A stretch of DNA of 64,000 nucleotides from Oscillospiraceae bacterium (lineage in GTDB: Bacteria; Bacillota; Clostridia; Oscillospirales; Ruminococcaceae). The translations under genes and the position numbers were made by a program. The stretch spans positions 1 to 64,000 of the forward strand of contig CAAGJO010000019.1 in assembly GCA_900770285.1 (NCBI GenBank), written 5' to 3'. This document shows, in pieces, positions 51,293 through 60,536 of this stretch. The notes beneath the pieces were generated by a model. The model was given only the letters and a program-made list of their open reading frames with translations, was not told the DNA's origin and made no database searches. Every line of letters begins with the position of its first letter. Position 1 is the first letter of the stretch.

Positions 51293-52090
51293 TTATCCCA
51301 ATGCAACATCCAAAATCATCATTATCATAAATCCAATCATTACCCCGAAAGTTCCTAAATGAGGAATATCTCCTAAGTGTGCCTCGGGTATTAATTCTTC
51401 TACCACAACATAAAGCATTGCTCCGGCGGCAAAGGACAAAAGCCAAGGCATAAGCGGCATTACACTGCCTGCAATCAATACTGTCAATACTCCAAAGACA
51501 GGTTCAACGATACCCGAAAGCATTCCGCCAAGAAAAGCTTTTGTCCTGCTCATGCCCTCTTCTCTCAAAGGGAGTGCAATGGCAGCACCCTCAGGAATAT
51601 TTTGTATACCAATACCTATAGCCAAGGCAACAGCTGATGCCAGAAGTACACTACTGTTGTCATGAGCAGCCAATCCAAATGCCAGGCCAACTGCCATGCC
51701 TTCTGGAATATTGTGCAAAGTAACGGCAAAAACTAATAGTATTGTTCTTTTCAATTTGTCTGACACCTTTTTGCCCCTACTAATACTGGCATGAAAGCAT
51801 GGCAAAAACTTATCCAATAAAAGCAGGAACATAACCCCCAAGGCAAATCCTCCCGCTGCCGGTATCCAACCTATTTTGCCAAGTTCCTCTGCCCTTTCAA
51901 TAGCAGGTATCAGCAAACTCCATACTGAGGCTGCAATCATTACCCCTGCTGCAAAACCAAGGCATATCTTTTGCAGTTTATCCGCTCCTCCTTGCTTTTT
52001 GAAAAAAAACACAACCGTCGCACCCAGCGTTGTCAGCAAAAATGTAATTCCAGTGCCGATTGACGCCAATAAAACACCGTTCATATTCAT
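51293..52090 (-). CDS. ZIP-family metal transporter
   Basis: A 265-residue membrane protein of the ZIP/ZupT type with eight hydrophobic segments. The metal-path motifs are visible: LHNIPEGMAVGLAFG and IQNIPEGAAIALPL (His, Asn and Glu ligands), and VVVEELIPEAH near the end. It takes up zinc, iron or manganese. AAAGGA lies 4 nt before this ATG and 10 nt before an ATG two codons later. A 7-bp inverted repeat lies in its upstream region. Confidence 0.92.
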   Translation of the reverse strand: MNMNGVLLASIGTGITFLLTTLGATVVFFFKKQGGADKLQKICLGFAAGVMIAASVWSLLIPAIERAEELGKIGWIPAAGGFALGVMFLLLLDKFLPCFHASISRGKKVSDKLKRTILLVFAVTLHNIPEGMAVGLAFGLAAHDNSSVLLASAVALAIGIGIQNIPEGAAIALPLREEGMSRTKAFLGGMLSGIVEPVFGVLTVLIAGSVMPLMPWLLSFAAGAMLYVVVEELIPEAHLGDIPHLGTFGVMIGFMIMMILDVALG

Positions 52091-52110
52091 TAAATCCTTT
52101 CGCTAATATG

Positions 52111-52134
52111 TTATGTCATTATAATTCGACATAA
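52111..52134. promoter_or_regulatory. inverted repeat upstream of the ZIP gene
   Basis: TTATGTC (52111-52117) and GACATAA (52128-52134) flank a 10-bp spacer containing a minus-strand TATAAT (52118-52123). It could be an operator for a metal-sensing repressor of the ZIP gene. No clear -35 box was found. Confidence 0.4.
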
Positions 52135-52204
52135 TACACTTTATGCTGAAAGTAAAATATATGTCACGAAAAGCTGAGAAAGATTTATTTTGTCACAAAA
52201 ATAC

Positions 52205-52233
52205 TTGAATTTTTGCCTTATTTATGTTATAAT
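52205..52233 (+). promoter_or_regulatory. sigma-A promoter of rubrerythrin
   Basis: TTGAAT (52205-52210), 17-nt spacer, TATAAT (52228-52233). Confidence 0.8.
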
Positions 52234-52237
52234 TATA

Positions 52238-52256
52238 CTGATAAAAGTTTTATCAG
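52238..52256. promoter_or_regulatory. palindromic operator at the rubrerythrin start site
   Basis: CTGATAAAA-G-TTTTATCAG is a perfect 9-1-9 palindrome, positioned at the predicted transcription start. The half-site GATAA-like core resembles Fur/PerR-family boxes but with different centre spacing. Confidence 0.55.
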
Positions 52257-52279
52257 ATTTATATAAGGAGGCTTTAATC

Positions 52280-52819
52280 ATGAGCACAAAATATGACGGT
52301 ACACAAACACAAAAGAATCTTGAAGCTGCTTTTGCAGGCGAATCTCAAGCCAGAAATAAGTATACATATTTCGCTTCTAAAGCTAAGAAAGAAGGATATG
52401 AACAAATTGCGGCTCTTTTCCTGAAAACTGCTGACAACGAAAAAGAACATGCAAAAATGTGGTTTAAGGAGCTTAACGGAATTAGCGACACTGCTGAAAA
52501 TCTTGCTGACGCTGCTGACGGTGAAAACTACGAATGGACAGATATGTACGACGGATTTGCAAAGACAGCCGATGAAGAAGGATTTCCTGAGCTTGCAGCA
52601 AAATTCAGAATGGTAGCTGCCATTGAAAAGCACCACGAGGAGCGCTATCGTGCACTGCTTAAAAATGTAGAAACAGCTCAGGTATTTGAAAAAAGCGAAG
52701 TAAAAGTATGGGAATGCCGTAACTGCGGACACATTATTATAGGCACAAAAGCTCCTGAAATCTGTCCTGTTTGTGCACATCCACAAAGCTATTTTGAGAT
52801 AAGTGCAGATAACTATTAA
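52280..52819 (+). CDS. rubrerythrin
   Basis: A 179-residue peroxide-reducing enzyme of anaerobes. The diiron four-helix domain (1-140) has ligands in EAAFAGESQARNKY, DNEKEHAKMW and IEKHHEERY; the C-terminal rubredoxin-like domain has CRNCGH and CPVCAHP. ATG 52280 follows AAGGAGG at a proper distance. A promoter with a perfect palindrome just upstream suggests peroxide or iron control. Terminator follows. Confidence 0.96.
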   Translation: MSTKYDGTQTQKNLEAAFAGESQARNKYTYFASKAKKEGYEQIAALFLKTADNEKEHAKMWFKELNGISDTAENLADAADGENYEWTDMYDGFAKTADEEGFPELAAKFRMVAAIEKHHEERYRALLKNVETAQVFEKSEVKVWECRNCGHIIIGTKAPEICPVCAHPQSYFEISADNY

Positions 52820-52848
52820 TAAACTTATGAATTTAATATTAAAAAGCT

Positions 52849-52881
52849 AACCTAAGAAGAAAATCTTCTTAGGTTATTTTT
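52849..52881 (+). terminator. intrinsic terminator of rubrerythrin
   Basis: AACCTAAGAAGA/TCTTCTTAGGTT, 12-bp perfect stem, followed by ATTTTTT. Confidence 0.9.
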
Positions 52882-52893
52882 TGTCTTTGATTA

Positions 52894-52925
52894 TAAAAAG
52901 GAGATTCCTCAAAAAGGAATCTCCT
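52894..52925 (-). terminator. intrinsic terminator of the glycan ABC operon
   Basis: On the minus strand AGGAGATTCC and GGAATCTCCT pair perfectly over 10 bp and are followed by TTTTTATA. It ends the large operon at 52944-64000. Confidence 0.88.
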
Positions 52926-52943
52926 GAATTTATCATATGTATA

Positions 52944-53963
52944 CTATCCAACAAGACCTGAACGCTCAACACCTTCAACAAAGTATTTCTGTAAGAATAC
53001 ATACATGATAAGTATTGGTGCGATTGCCAAAATACAACCAGATTCAAGCCATACGATAATCTGACGAACATCAACCTGCTGGTTATTGAACAACTGAACC
53101 TGCAATGTTGCAGACAAGTTCTTTAACGCAATAGCTATAGTTTTGTGATCCTGGAAGAATGATGATGTTACATAATAATCATTCCAGTACCAAACAATAG
53201 CGAAAAGGAATACTGTCAGGAATGATGATTTTGCATTAGGTACCATTACCTTAACAAAAGTCTTGAATGGTCCGCATCCGTCAAGATATGCAGCATCTTC
53301 CAATTCTTTAGGAAGTCCACGGAAGAACTGTCTGAAGATGAATATGAACAATCCTGCCTTGATACCATTTGCAAACATTGCCGGCAGATACATAGCAAGA
53401 GGTGTATCCAGAATGGAAATCTCTGTTCCCATGAAATATCTGAACTGCATGTACTGCGGAATAGATGTAATCTGCGGCGGAACGACGATCATGAATATTA
53501 CAATCGCAAACAACAGACCCTTACCTTTAAACTTGAATCTTGCAAAACCATAACCTGTAACAGAACAAGATAAAACCGTCAAACAGCAGGAAACTAAGTT
53601 TAAAGCAATTGTTGTAATCAGAGTATTACCATAATCCATAACATTCCAAGTATCAATGATATTTGAAAGTGTAAGACTCTTCGGAATATACACGATAGAC
53701 GGGTCAGTCATCTGATCTGCCGGTCTGAATGCTGTTGAAAACATAAATATCAAAGGATACAGGATTACAAAGCACAAACCAAACAAAATAAAGAATCTGA
53801 AAATAGGCCAGCAAGCACTAACAACTTTCTTACGTCTGTTGTACTTAATCTGTTCAGGTGTAAGGAAATTTTCAATTCCCTTTTCCTTCATCATTTTATG
53901 ACGGGCTTTAATAGCAGCCTTACGTTCTTTTTCGAACTGTTTTTCTTCTTTTTTAGTTGCCAC
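52944..53963 (-). CDS. carbohydrate ABC transporter permease, MalG-like (second pair)
   Basis: A 339-residue permease with six helices after a long basic cytosolic N-terminus (about 1-45, many Lys/Glu). The EAA loop is LEDAAYLDGCGPFKTFVKVM. It pairs with the MalF-type permease encoded just upstream. Last gene of the operon. There is no ATPase gene near; an MsmK/UgpC-type ATPase from elsewhere would be needed. Confidence 0.9.
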   Translation of the reverse strand: MATKKEEKQFEKERKAAIKARHKMMKEKGIENFLTPEQIKYNRRKKVVSACWPIFRFFILFGLCFVILYPLIFMFSTAFRPADQMTDPSIVYIPKSLTLSNIIDTWNVMDYGNTLITTIALNLVSCCLTVLSCSVTGYGFARFKFKGKGLLFAIVIFMIVVPPQITSIPQYMQFRYFMGTEISILDTPLAMYLPAMFANGIKAGLFIFIFRQFFRGLPKELEDAAYLDGCGPFKTFVKVMVPNAKSSFLTVFLFAIVWYWNDYYVTSSFFQDHKTIAIALKNLSATLQVQLFNNQQVDVRQIIVWLESGCILAIAPILIMYVFLQKYFVEGVERSGLVG

Positions 53964-53975
53964 TTAAATCCCCCC

Positions 53976-54914
53976 TTAATCTACTTCGTAATATACAAAC
54001 TTGTTAACAATCGCTACTACGATAGCAAGTACAATACCAACTATTGCAAAGTAAGCCCAAGCCATAGCCATACTGTAACCATGCTGCCAGTCAAATGCCT
54101 TATCCATTACCAATCCCATAACTTTGTTATTAGGATCAACGAATGAATCAACGATTGTATAAACCAAACTTGCGAGAATCATTGGGCTGATGTAAGGAAT
54201 AGTAATTTTCCAGAAGTATTCCCAGGCAGTAGCACCTTCCATCTGAGCAGCTTCCTTAGCTGAGAACGGAATATTCTGTAGAGCTGAAAGGAAGAGCAAG
54301 ATCTGGATACCTGAATTCCATACCAAGTTGAATATATCAGATGTCAATGTATTGATTGTATTGGTAATTGATTCACTGATGTTCATAATTCCCAGGTAGT
54401 TGAGCAGCTGGTCAACCAGGTTTGTTTCAAACATAGTGCTGAACTGCTCGCCGCCGCTGCTGGTGTTACCCATATCACCCTGAATGATACTGATAACAGG
54501 ACCGGTAGCAATAATTACAGGAAGGAAGAAAACTGATCTTGCAAAAGTTCTTCCCTTGAACTTCTGATTAAGAATTACAGCTATAAACAGTGAGAATATT
54601 AAAATCAAAGGAGTATGAAGTAAAGTATTCTTCAACTGTTCAACCAAATATTGTGAATAGTGCTGGTCATGCTGGAAAGCATTAATGTAGTTCTGAAGTC
54701 CGAAGTTGTTAAGTTCCATTCCTCCTGCTGCGATTGAAGTATCGTAGAAGGAATAAATTAATGACTTAACAAGAGGAATTATAAAGAAGTAAATTGTACC
54801 TATAAACCAAAGTGTTATAAATCCATATCCATAGAGAGCCTTACGGCGCTCATATGGAATATTAAGTCCTTTTTGCTTTGGAGGTTTATCAGCTTTAACT
54901 TTTGTATTGCTCAT
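53976..54914 (-). CDS. carbohydrate ABC transporter permease, MalF-like (second pair)
   Basis: A 312-residue permease with six helices, basic N-terminus (KADKPPKQKGLNIPYERRKA) and EAA loop AKEAAQMEGATAWEYFWKIT. Its ATG overlaps the DUF5696 stop codon (TAATG), so the two are translationally coupled, which argues that the DUF5696 protein works with this permease pair. Confidence 0.9.
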   Translation of the reverse strand: MSNTKVKADKPPKQKGLNIPYERRKALYGYGFITLWFIGTIYFFIIPLVKSLIYSFYDTSIAAGGMELNNFGLQNYINAFQHDQHYSQYLVEQLKNTLLHTPLILIFSLFIAVILNQKFKGRTFARSVFFLPVIIATGPVISIIQGDMGNTSSGGEQFSTMFETNLVDQLLNYLGIMNISESITNTINTLTSDIFNLVWNSGIQILLFLSALQNIPFSAKEAAQMEGATAWEYFWKITIPYISPMILASLVYTIVDSFVDPNNKVMGLVMDKAFDWQHGYSMAMAWAYFAIVGIVLAIVVAIVNKFVYYEVD

Positions 54915-57295
54915 TAGTCTAATTTACCTCCTTTCAAAGCATCGGTCAAATCAACGGAATTACCGTCAACTTTTGCTGTTCCTGCGGCCTTATCAACTTC
55001 AACTACAACTTCCTTTGAACCATCTGTATAAGTTGTTGTAATCTTATTGTTATCGTCGCTGATTTCATATTTGGAAATAGTCATCTTATTCAAACCCTTA
55101 AGAACTTCAGCAGAAGCCTTATACTGAGCGGCTGCCGTATCAATCCAACCTTTATAGTTTGAATAGTACAATTCATCGAAATCTGTATCTTTGAGTTCTG
55201 ATGCATCTTCATATGTAAAGTCATAATGCATTGATGAACCTGCTGCCAAAGCTCTCAGGAATGTATCGTTAACATCAGAGCTTGCATTAATTGGCTTTGT
55301 AGAATATGATACATATCCATGCAATACCATTTGATAGAACGGAATATCATAATCAACTACACTATAATTACTGGAATAAACAGGAACGTTAGTAACAGAA
55401 GATACATAAGGAAGAACATAAGCATTTGCCTGATCTGCCAAAATGTCAACTTTTCCCTGAGCCTTCTTGTAGTTTTCCACAATAGTTTCCATTGTCTTTT
55501 CACGGCTGTAAGGATCGCTCTTAGAATAATCACTTACAAGCTTAGTTGACATTGAACCGAATGATACATTCTTTATGTCATTGTCTTCACAGCTTTCCAA
55601 TATCTCATCAAATATTTTGGTATAAACACTTGGTGAAATAAGTGCAGGAGAAACTCCCTTCAAAGCTTTTCCATATGACAAACTATAATCACTCTGTCTT
55701 GAATATGAATTTGAAATACGAATTGCGGTAGTTGTAAGCATCATATATCCCAATTTACCGGAATCCATTGTGAAGTTATCAAAGCCTGAATAAACCTTTG
55801 CACCGCTGTTGTTCAGCAAATCGAAGTAATCGTCTTTGCCGCCAAGCTTTCCAGAAGGTTTAACATCAGTTGAAACCTTGTTCTTTATCTGGTCATTAGT
55901 CCAGTTATTGTAATTTGCAATAATATTGTCAATGCCTGCGGACTTCAGCATGTCAATAATTTCAGATGCCTGGCTGAATCCTGTAAAACGTGTTTTCAGG
56001 CTGACAGGAACACCAAGAATTGACTGCTTCTTCAAAACTCCGCCAAACATATCTGCATAGAAGTTCACGTTATCATCTTCAACTTTTGATTCAAGACCTT
56101 TTTCATTGATAAGATAATTTCTGTAAACTTCTGCACAATCAGCATAGTTTATATCTTCTTCTTTATCAACAGGGAAGAACTTAACACCAAATCTTTTGCC
56201 TTTGATGTTGCCGTCCTTTTCAAAAACGGTCATTTCATTTGCTCGGCTTCCGCCGCTCATGTAAAATGTATCGGAGCTTCTTGTTTCAAAAGTAAAATTA
56301 CAATAATTATATGCAATGTTATTCTGACCGCTTACCTGTGATTCAACATAAACATTTGCATCACCGTCAGTAGCTACTGCAACAATGCCGGATTTACCGG
56401 ATACTGTTGCAAAAACAGGAAGATATGACTGCTCGTTTACAACAGGTGCATCGTTAGGAACAGTTGTATAATCTCTGCCGTAAACACGATTGCTGTATGA
56501 TGCATAGTCAAGTTTTCCGTTATTATAGTTGATTACAGCACCGCTTCCGTCAGGTACGATCATATAGCCCTCTGTAGCATTACCCTGTTCATCCTTTGAT
56601 GAAACAGCTCCAAAGAAAGGACAAAGTGATAATTTTGTAAGTACCTTACCATCAGTTGCGTTTGTGTCGACCTCTTCAATATCCTTTGAATCAACATAAA
56701 CATAAAGTGAATCATCAAGCAGCTCATAATTAACCTTCAGGTTAACCCCGTCTGATTTGTATTTATAGCTTACTACAACTTTTCCGTCAGAAATATTATA
56801 GCTTGGATGAGCTTTAAAGGAATAAGACGGAGCTGATTCACTACGTTTTTCCTGTGTTAAATCACCCACACGAATAAACATTGATGATTTGAGCTGTTTT
56901 CTGATACCAGCTTTCATTTCTGAAAGGTCATTCTTTTTACCAACCAATGTATCATCAGTATCTGCATTGATTGGTGATGTCCACCAATACTTACCGGTTT
57001 CTTTAACATATAGACAAAGTCTATCGTTATCTTCATCAGCATAAAGAATAAATCTGTCATTTTCACCGGCTTTTTCGCAGGTCTTTAATGCTTCTTTATC
57101 AGTAATCGATTTAGCCTCATCTTCATCTTCTGATTCAGCATCTTCGTTTTCTGCTTTCTCATCTGTTTCAGCAGCTGCACTGGTGTCAGCCTTATCGGCA
57201 GAATCATTGCTGTCTGCTGCTGCAGCTCCAAGAGGTAAAAGCATAGTAAGTGCTAATGCAAAGGCAATAGCTTTTTTAATAGTTTTTTTACGCAT
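54914..57295 (-). CDS. secreted DUF5696 protein
   Basis: A 793-residue protein with a Sec signal peptide (about 1-27, ending AAAADS), an acidic low-complexity linker (28-70), an N-terminal beta-rich region (about 75-390; GKYWWTSPIN, YMIVPDGSGAVINYNNGK) and a C-terminal region (about 400-735) whose alternating strands, helices and the stretch DIPFYQMVLHGYVSYSTKPI recall TIM-barrel glycosidases such as GH101-like enzymes. No lipobox and no cell-wall anchor. I recognise DUF5696, found in Clostridial and Paenibacillus ABC sugar clusters, with unknown activity. Translationally coupled to the following permease. Confidence 0.82.
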   Translation of the reverse strand: MRKKTIKKAIAFALALTMLLPLGAAAADSNDSADKADTSAAAETDEKAENEDAESEDEDEAKSITDKEALKTCEKAGENDRFILYADEDNDRLCLYVKETGKYWWTSPINADTDDTLVGKKNDLSEMKAGIRKQLKSSMFIRVGDLTQEKRSESAPSYSFKAHPSYNISDGKVVVSYKYKSDGVNLKVNYELLDDSLYVYVDSKDIEEVDTNATDGKVLTKLSLCPFFGAVSSKDEQGNATEGYMIVPDGSGAVINYNNGKLDYASYSNRVYGRDYTTVPNDAPVVNEQSYLPVFATVSGKSGIVAVATDGDANVYVESQVSGQNNIAYNYCNFTFETRSSDTFYMSGGSRANEMTVFEKDGNIKGKRFGVKFFPVDKEEDINYADCAEVYRNYLINEKGLESKVEDDNVNFYADMFGGVLKKQSILGVPVSLKTRFTGFSQASEIIDMLKSAGIDNIIANYNNWTNDQIKNKVSTDVKPSGKLGGKDDYFDLLNNSGAKVYSGFDNFTMDSGKLGYMMLTTTAIRISNSYSRQSDYSLSYGKALKGVSPALISPSVYTKIFDEILESCEDNDIKNVSFGSMSTKLVSDYSKSDPYSREKTMETIVENYKKAQGKVDILADQANAYVLPYVSSVTNVPVYSSNYSVVDYDIPFYQMVLHGYVSYSTKPINASSDVNDTFLRALAAGSSMHYDFTYEDASELKDTDFDELYYSNYKGWIDTAAAQYKASAEVLKGLNKMTISKYEISDDNNKITTTYTDGSKEVVVEVDKAAGTAKVDGNSVDLTDALKGGKLD

Positions 57296-57315
57296 TTTTA
57301 CACCACCATTCCTTT

Positions 57316-57945
57316 TTAACCTCGGATTCTATACGACAATTCCATATAAATCGAATAGAAGAATACATATACCTGCTGGAACAAAGAAAGGAGAAGTACG
57401 ACCAAGAATAAAATGATGATCATAGCAACTACTGTCATCAGCATAGCTAACAATGTTTTTCCAAACGAATATTGATGAACAGCTCTGATTCCTTGGATAA
57501 GCAATATTGCCGACCAGCCAACTCCAACTAAGAGTATAAAATAGAACCAGATTGATTCGTCCTGAACAAGAACGTTAGAAAGCAAAACTGCTATCAATGT
57601 GCAAACTATGAACGGAACAAGTGCATAAGCTGAATTTATGAAAATCTTCTTTAAAGTACCCTCGCCGTTGAACAGTGTACAAATAGCCCAGTTACCTAAT
57701 ACCCAAGTGAAAAATATTACAACGCTCTGAACAAATATAGGAACAACATTAAAAATCCTCTCATAAGAATCATTAAACTGGAAACCTGTAAGTCTTTTGT
57801 ATGCTACCATAGTAATGAACAACAGAAGCACGATTACCAATGATATCTTAACAGAACCTTTCTTCTTCCATCTTAAATCTTCAAATCCTTCAACAGGATG
57901 GAAAATAACATGCTTTAGCCATCCTAATTCGCTAAATTCATACAT
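57316..57945 (-). CDS. Yip1-family membrane protein
   Basis: A 209-residue protein with five helices of the Yip1/YIPF family, starting MYEFSELGWLKHVIFHPVEGFEDLRWKKKGS, a typical beginning for bacterial Yip1 proteins. Role unknown; it may assist assembly of the neighbouring permeases. I start at ATG 57945, one base after the stop of the NHL gene, with GGGGTG 9 nt upstream. Twenty nt later comes the DUF5696 gene. Confidence 0.8.
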   Translation of the reverse strand: MYEFSELGWLKHVIFHPVEGFEDLRWKKKGSVKISLVIVLLLFITMVAYKRLTGFQFNDSYERIFNVVPIFVQSVVIFFTWVLGNWAICTLFNGEGTLKKIFINSAYALVPFIVCTLIAVLLSNVLVQDESIWFYFILLVGVGWSAILLIQGIRAVHQYSFGKTLLAMLMTVVAMIIILFLVVLLLSLFQQVYVFFYSIYMELSYRIRG

Positions 57946-57946
57946 A

Positions 57947-59563
57947 TTACTTTTCACCCCTCTCTTTAGCTTTTCTGCGTTTCTTACGAATATGACCACG
58001 AACCAGCAACAGAACTACTACAACAGCAAGCACTATTATAATAATAGTGAAATATTTGTTTAAAAAGTCTGAACGTGCATATTTGAATGATTTATCATAG
58101 TCATCCTGATCATAAGCAACCTTGAAGTATTTCAAAGCTGTATCATAATCATCTGAGTTAAGAACTGCTTTACCAAGACCAACATAAGCTCCTGAGTAAC
58201 CGCCGTCACGCTGGATTACTTCATTCCAGTAAGGCTCAGCCTCAACATATTTACCCTGATCATAAAGGAGATATGCTTCATGAAGCTTGCTGCCGAATGT
58301 TGTTTCAGCAAATACTGTTATATCATTCTTTGTACCGTCGAGAACATAAATATCATTGTTATATGATTCAATAGCATTCGGAGCAAGGAAGCTTCCCTTT
58401 TGGTAAGCATTGTTCTTGCCGCCAAAGATACAAACAAGATTACAAAGCTCATCATACTGGAAAATACGTCCTGTTTCATAGTCAAGAATATTAATCATTC
58501 CATTATTTGAAACAACAATATCTGTCAGCTTTGGCTTGAAAGTAATGTTATTTGCAAGATCCTGCTTAGCTTTTGAAAGGTCGCCGAATTCATATTCATC
58601 TCCGGCTTCATTATCCCATATATTATATCCTGCCGGATTTAGCTTTTTAACTACGTCCTTATTGGATTCATTTGAAATTTCAGTAACTGTGTAGATAAAT
58701 CCTTCATCGTCCATATCAAAGTTAGCATATTCAGTAGGAACGCTTCTTGTCATACCTTTGATCTGGTCATTGGAAGCTATTTTTCTCCAGAGTTTCTGAG
58801 CCATAACAGCTGCTGTTACTTCAACGTGGTTAGCACCGTAGAATCCAGTAAATTCACCGCTCTTTTTATACTGAACAGCACCTGTATTAACTGAACTTGC
58901 AACTGCATAAACGTTTTCCGCATTATCAACAACAACCTTAGAAGGCTTAAAAGTTTCAGCATCGTATAATGCCGAATCAGGCTTTACATATTCCTGTACA
59001 CACACGCATTCTGTCGGTGAGTTTACCTTTGCTTTTACAACACGGTCATTTTCAGTATCAGCAACGTATAAATACAAATTGCCGTCAAGCATACTCTTTC
59101 TTACATATATACCTGTAGGAGTATTGAACTTAGAAAGACCTGTTTTCTTGTCTAATTTCTTTTTGCTGCCTGTAACACCGTAATATCTTCCGATAATCTT
59201 TAAATTCTTATCTAGTCTTAGAATTCGGTTATTACCGGTATCAGCAACCCAGAATTCCTGATTTTCTTCATCAAGGAACAAATCAGAAGCTGCATTAAGA
59301 ACAGTCTTTGCATTTTTTGATACATACAAAGGATCATTTTCATCAGTAAGACGGCCAAGATCCATCTCATCTCCGGAAAAAACTTCCTTTACCATATAAG
59401 CACTTTGCGCTGGAACTGCTGCTACATAATCTTCACCATATTCATCATAGTTATAGGTGTTATATGGCTCATCTGCAAATGCACTGATAGTAACAGTTGA
59501 TGCAATACATGCCGTTAATGTTATAGTAAGTGCTCTTTTCAGCACATCTTTTATTTTAATCAC
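57947..59563 (-). CDS. secreted NHL-repeat/TPR protein with C-terminal membrane anchor
   Basis: A 538-residue protein: signal peptide (about 1-30), NHL-type beta-propeller (about 75-420; FWVADTGNNRILRLDKNLKI, LYLYVADTENDRVVKAKV, GMINILDYETGRIFQYDE), two TPR-like repeats (about 435-500; LYDQGKYVEAEPYWNEVIQR), a membrane helix (about 508-526) and a basic tail (RKKRRKAKERGEK). The propeller would face outside. It may bind glycans or scaffold the transporter. 50 nt after the first permease pair. Confidence 0.8.
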   Translation of the reverse strand: MIKIKDVLKRALTITLTACIASTVTISAFADEPYNTYNYDEYGEDYVAAVPAQSAYMVKEVFSGDEMDLGRLTDENDPLYVSKNAKTVLNAASDLFLDEENQEFWVADTGNNRILRLDKNLKIIGRYYGVTGSKKKLDKKTGLSKFNTPTGIYVRKSMLDGNLYLYVADTENDRVVKAKVNSPTECVCVQEYVKPDSALYDAETFKPSKVVVDNAENVYAVASSVNTGAVQYKKSGEFTGFYGANHVEVTAAVMAQKLWRKIASNDQIKGMTRSVPTEYANFDMDDEGFIYTVTEISNESNKDVVKKLNPAGYNIWDNEAGDEYEFGDLSKAKQDLANNITFKPKLTDIVVSNNGMINILDYETGRIFQYDELCNLVCIFGGKNNAYQKGSFLAPNAIESYNNDIYVLDGTKNDITVFAETTFGSKLHEAYLLYDQGKYVEAEPYWNEVIQRDGGYSGAYVGLGKAVLNSDDYDTALKYFKVAYDQDDYDKSFKYARSDFLNKYFTIIIIVLAVVVVLLLVRGHIRKKRRKAKERGEK

Positions 59564-59613
59564 TACTTATCACCCATTTCCTTTTAACTCATATTAAATA
59601 ACTGTTGTATGGT

Positions 59614-60519
59614 TTAGTCCTTAATACCGGAATTAGCCATGGTTTCCATAACGTTGCTCTGGGCAATAAGGAATACAACCAAAGGTGGGATAAGAAGCAA
59701 TACTGCTGATGCAAAAGTTACACCCTGACGTGCAAGACCTATCTGAGAGATCTGCTGAGCTACAACAGGCAATGTTTTCAGTTCTTCGGAATATATCATT
59801 GATCCGCCTGTCATAAGGTTCCAAGCACCCTGGAATGCAAATATTACCAATGTCATAATTGCAGGTTTTGAGTTAGGAACGACAACCTGCCAGCATATGC
59901 GGAATAACCCTGCACCGTCAACCTTTGCAGCCTCAACCATAGAGTCGTGAATAGTTGACATACTCTGCTTCATAAGGAACAATCCCATGGAAGTAGATAT
60001 ATTAGGTAAAATCAAGCACCAATATGTATCAATCATATGAAGTTTAGCCATTACAAGGAACTGCATGATCCATGTAGCCTGTGATGAGAACAAGAGGGCT
60101 ACAACTACTACCTGGTTGATGCCTTCTCTTCCTGGGAACTTGCATTTAGCAAGAACAAATCCGGCACAGCAGCATACAAATACGTTACATATGCAGATAA
60201 CTACTGATGTAAATACGCTGTTGAATACGTATCTTGAGAATGGTACCCACATGCTTGCTGCAACCTTGAACATATCAGAGAAGTTTCTGAGAGTTGGAGT
60301 ACGAACATAAAGCTTAGGTGGGAATACGAAAAGTTCTTCAACAGGCTTTAATGACTGAATTACTGAATAGTAAATCGGGAAAATCATAAATGCACCCAAG
60401 AGTATGAGAAATACGAAAATACAAATATCTCCGCCCAAAGAACCATTTATTCTTTTGCTTTTTTTGCTGACATGCATTTTTTCAATGTCAACGGGTTTCT
60501 TTCTTCTTCTTTTAGCCAT
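59614..60519 (-). CDS. carbohydrate ABC transporter permease, MalG-like (first pair)
   Basis: A 301-residue six-helix permease with a very basic N-terminus and EAA loop VEAAKVDGAGLFRICWQVVV. It partners the MalF-type permease encoded 17 nt upstream. Confidence 0.91.
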   Translation of the reverse strand: MAKRRRKKPVDIEKMHVSKKSKRINGSLGGDICIFVFLILLGAFMIFPIYYSVIQSLKPVEELFVFPPKLYVRTPTLRNFSDMFKVAASMWVPFSRYVFNSVFTSVVICICNVFVCCCAGFVLAKCKFPGREGINQVVVVALLFSSQATWIMQFLVMAKLHMIDTYWCLILPNISTSMGLFLMKQSMSTIHDSMVEAAKVDGAGLFRICWQVVVPNSKPAIMTLVIFAFQGAWNLMTGGSMIYSEELKTLPVVAQQISQIGLARQGVTFASAVLLLIPPLVVFLIAQSNVMETMANSGIKD

Positions 60520-60536
60520 TTCGTAATCTCACCTCC

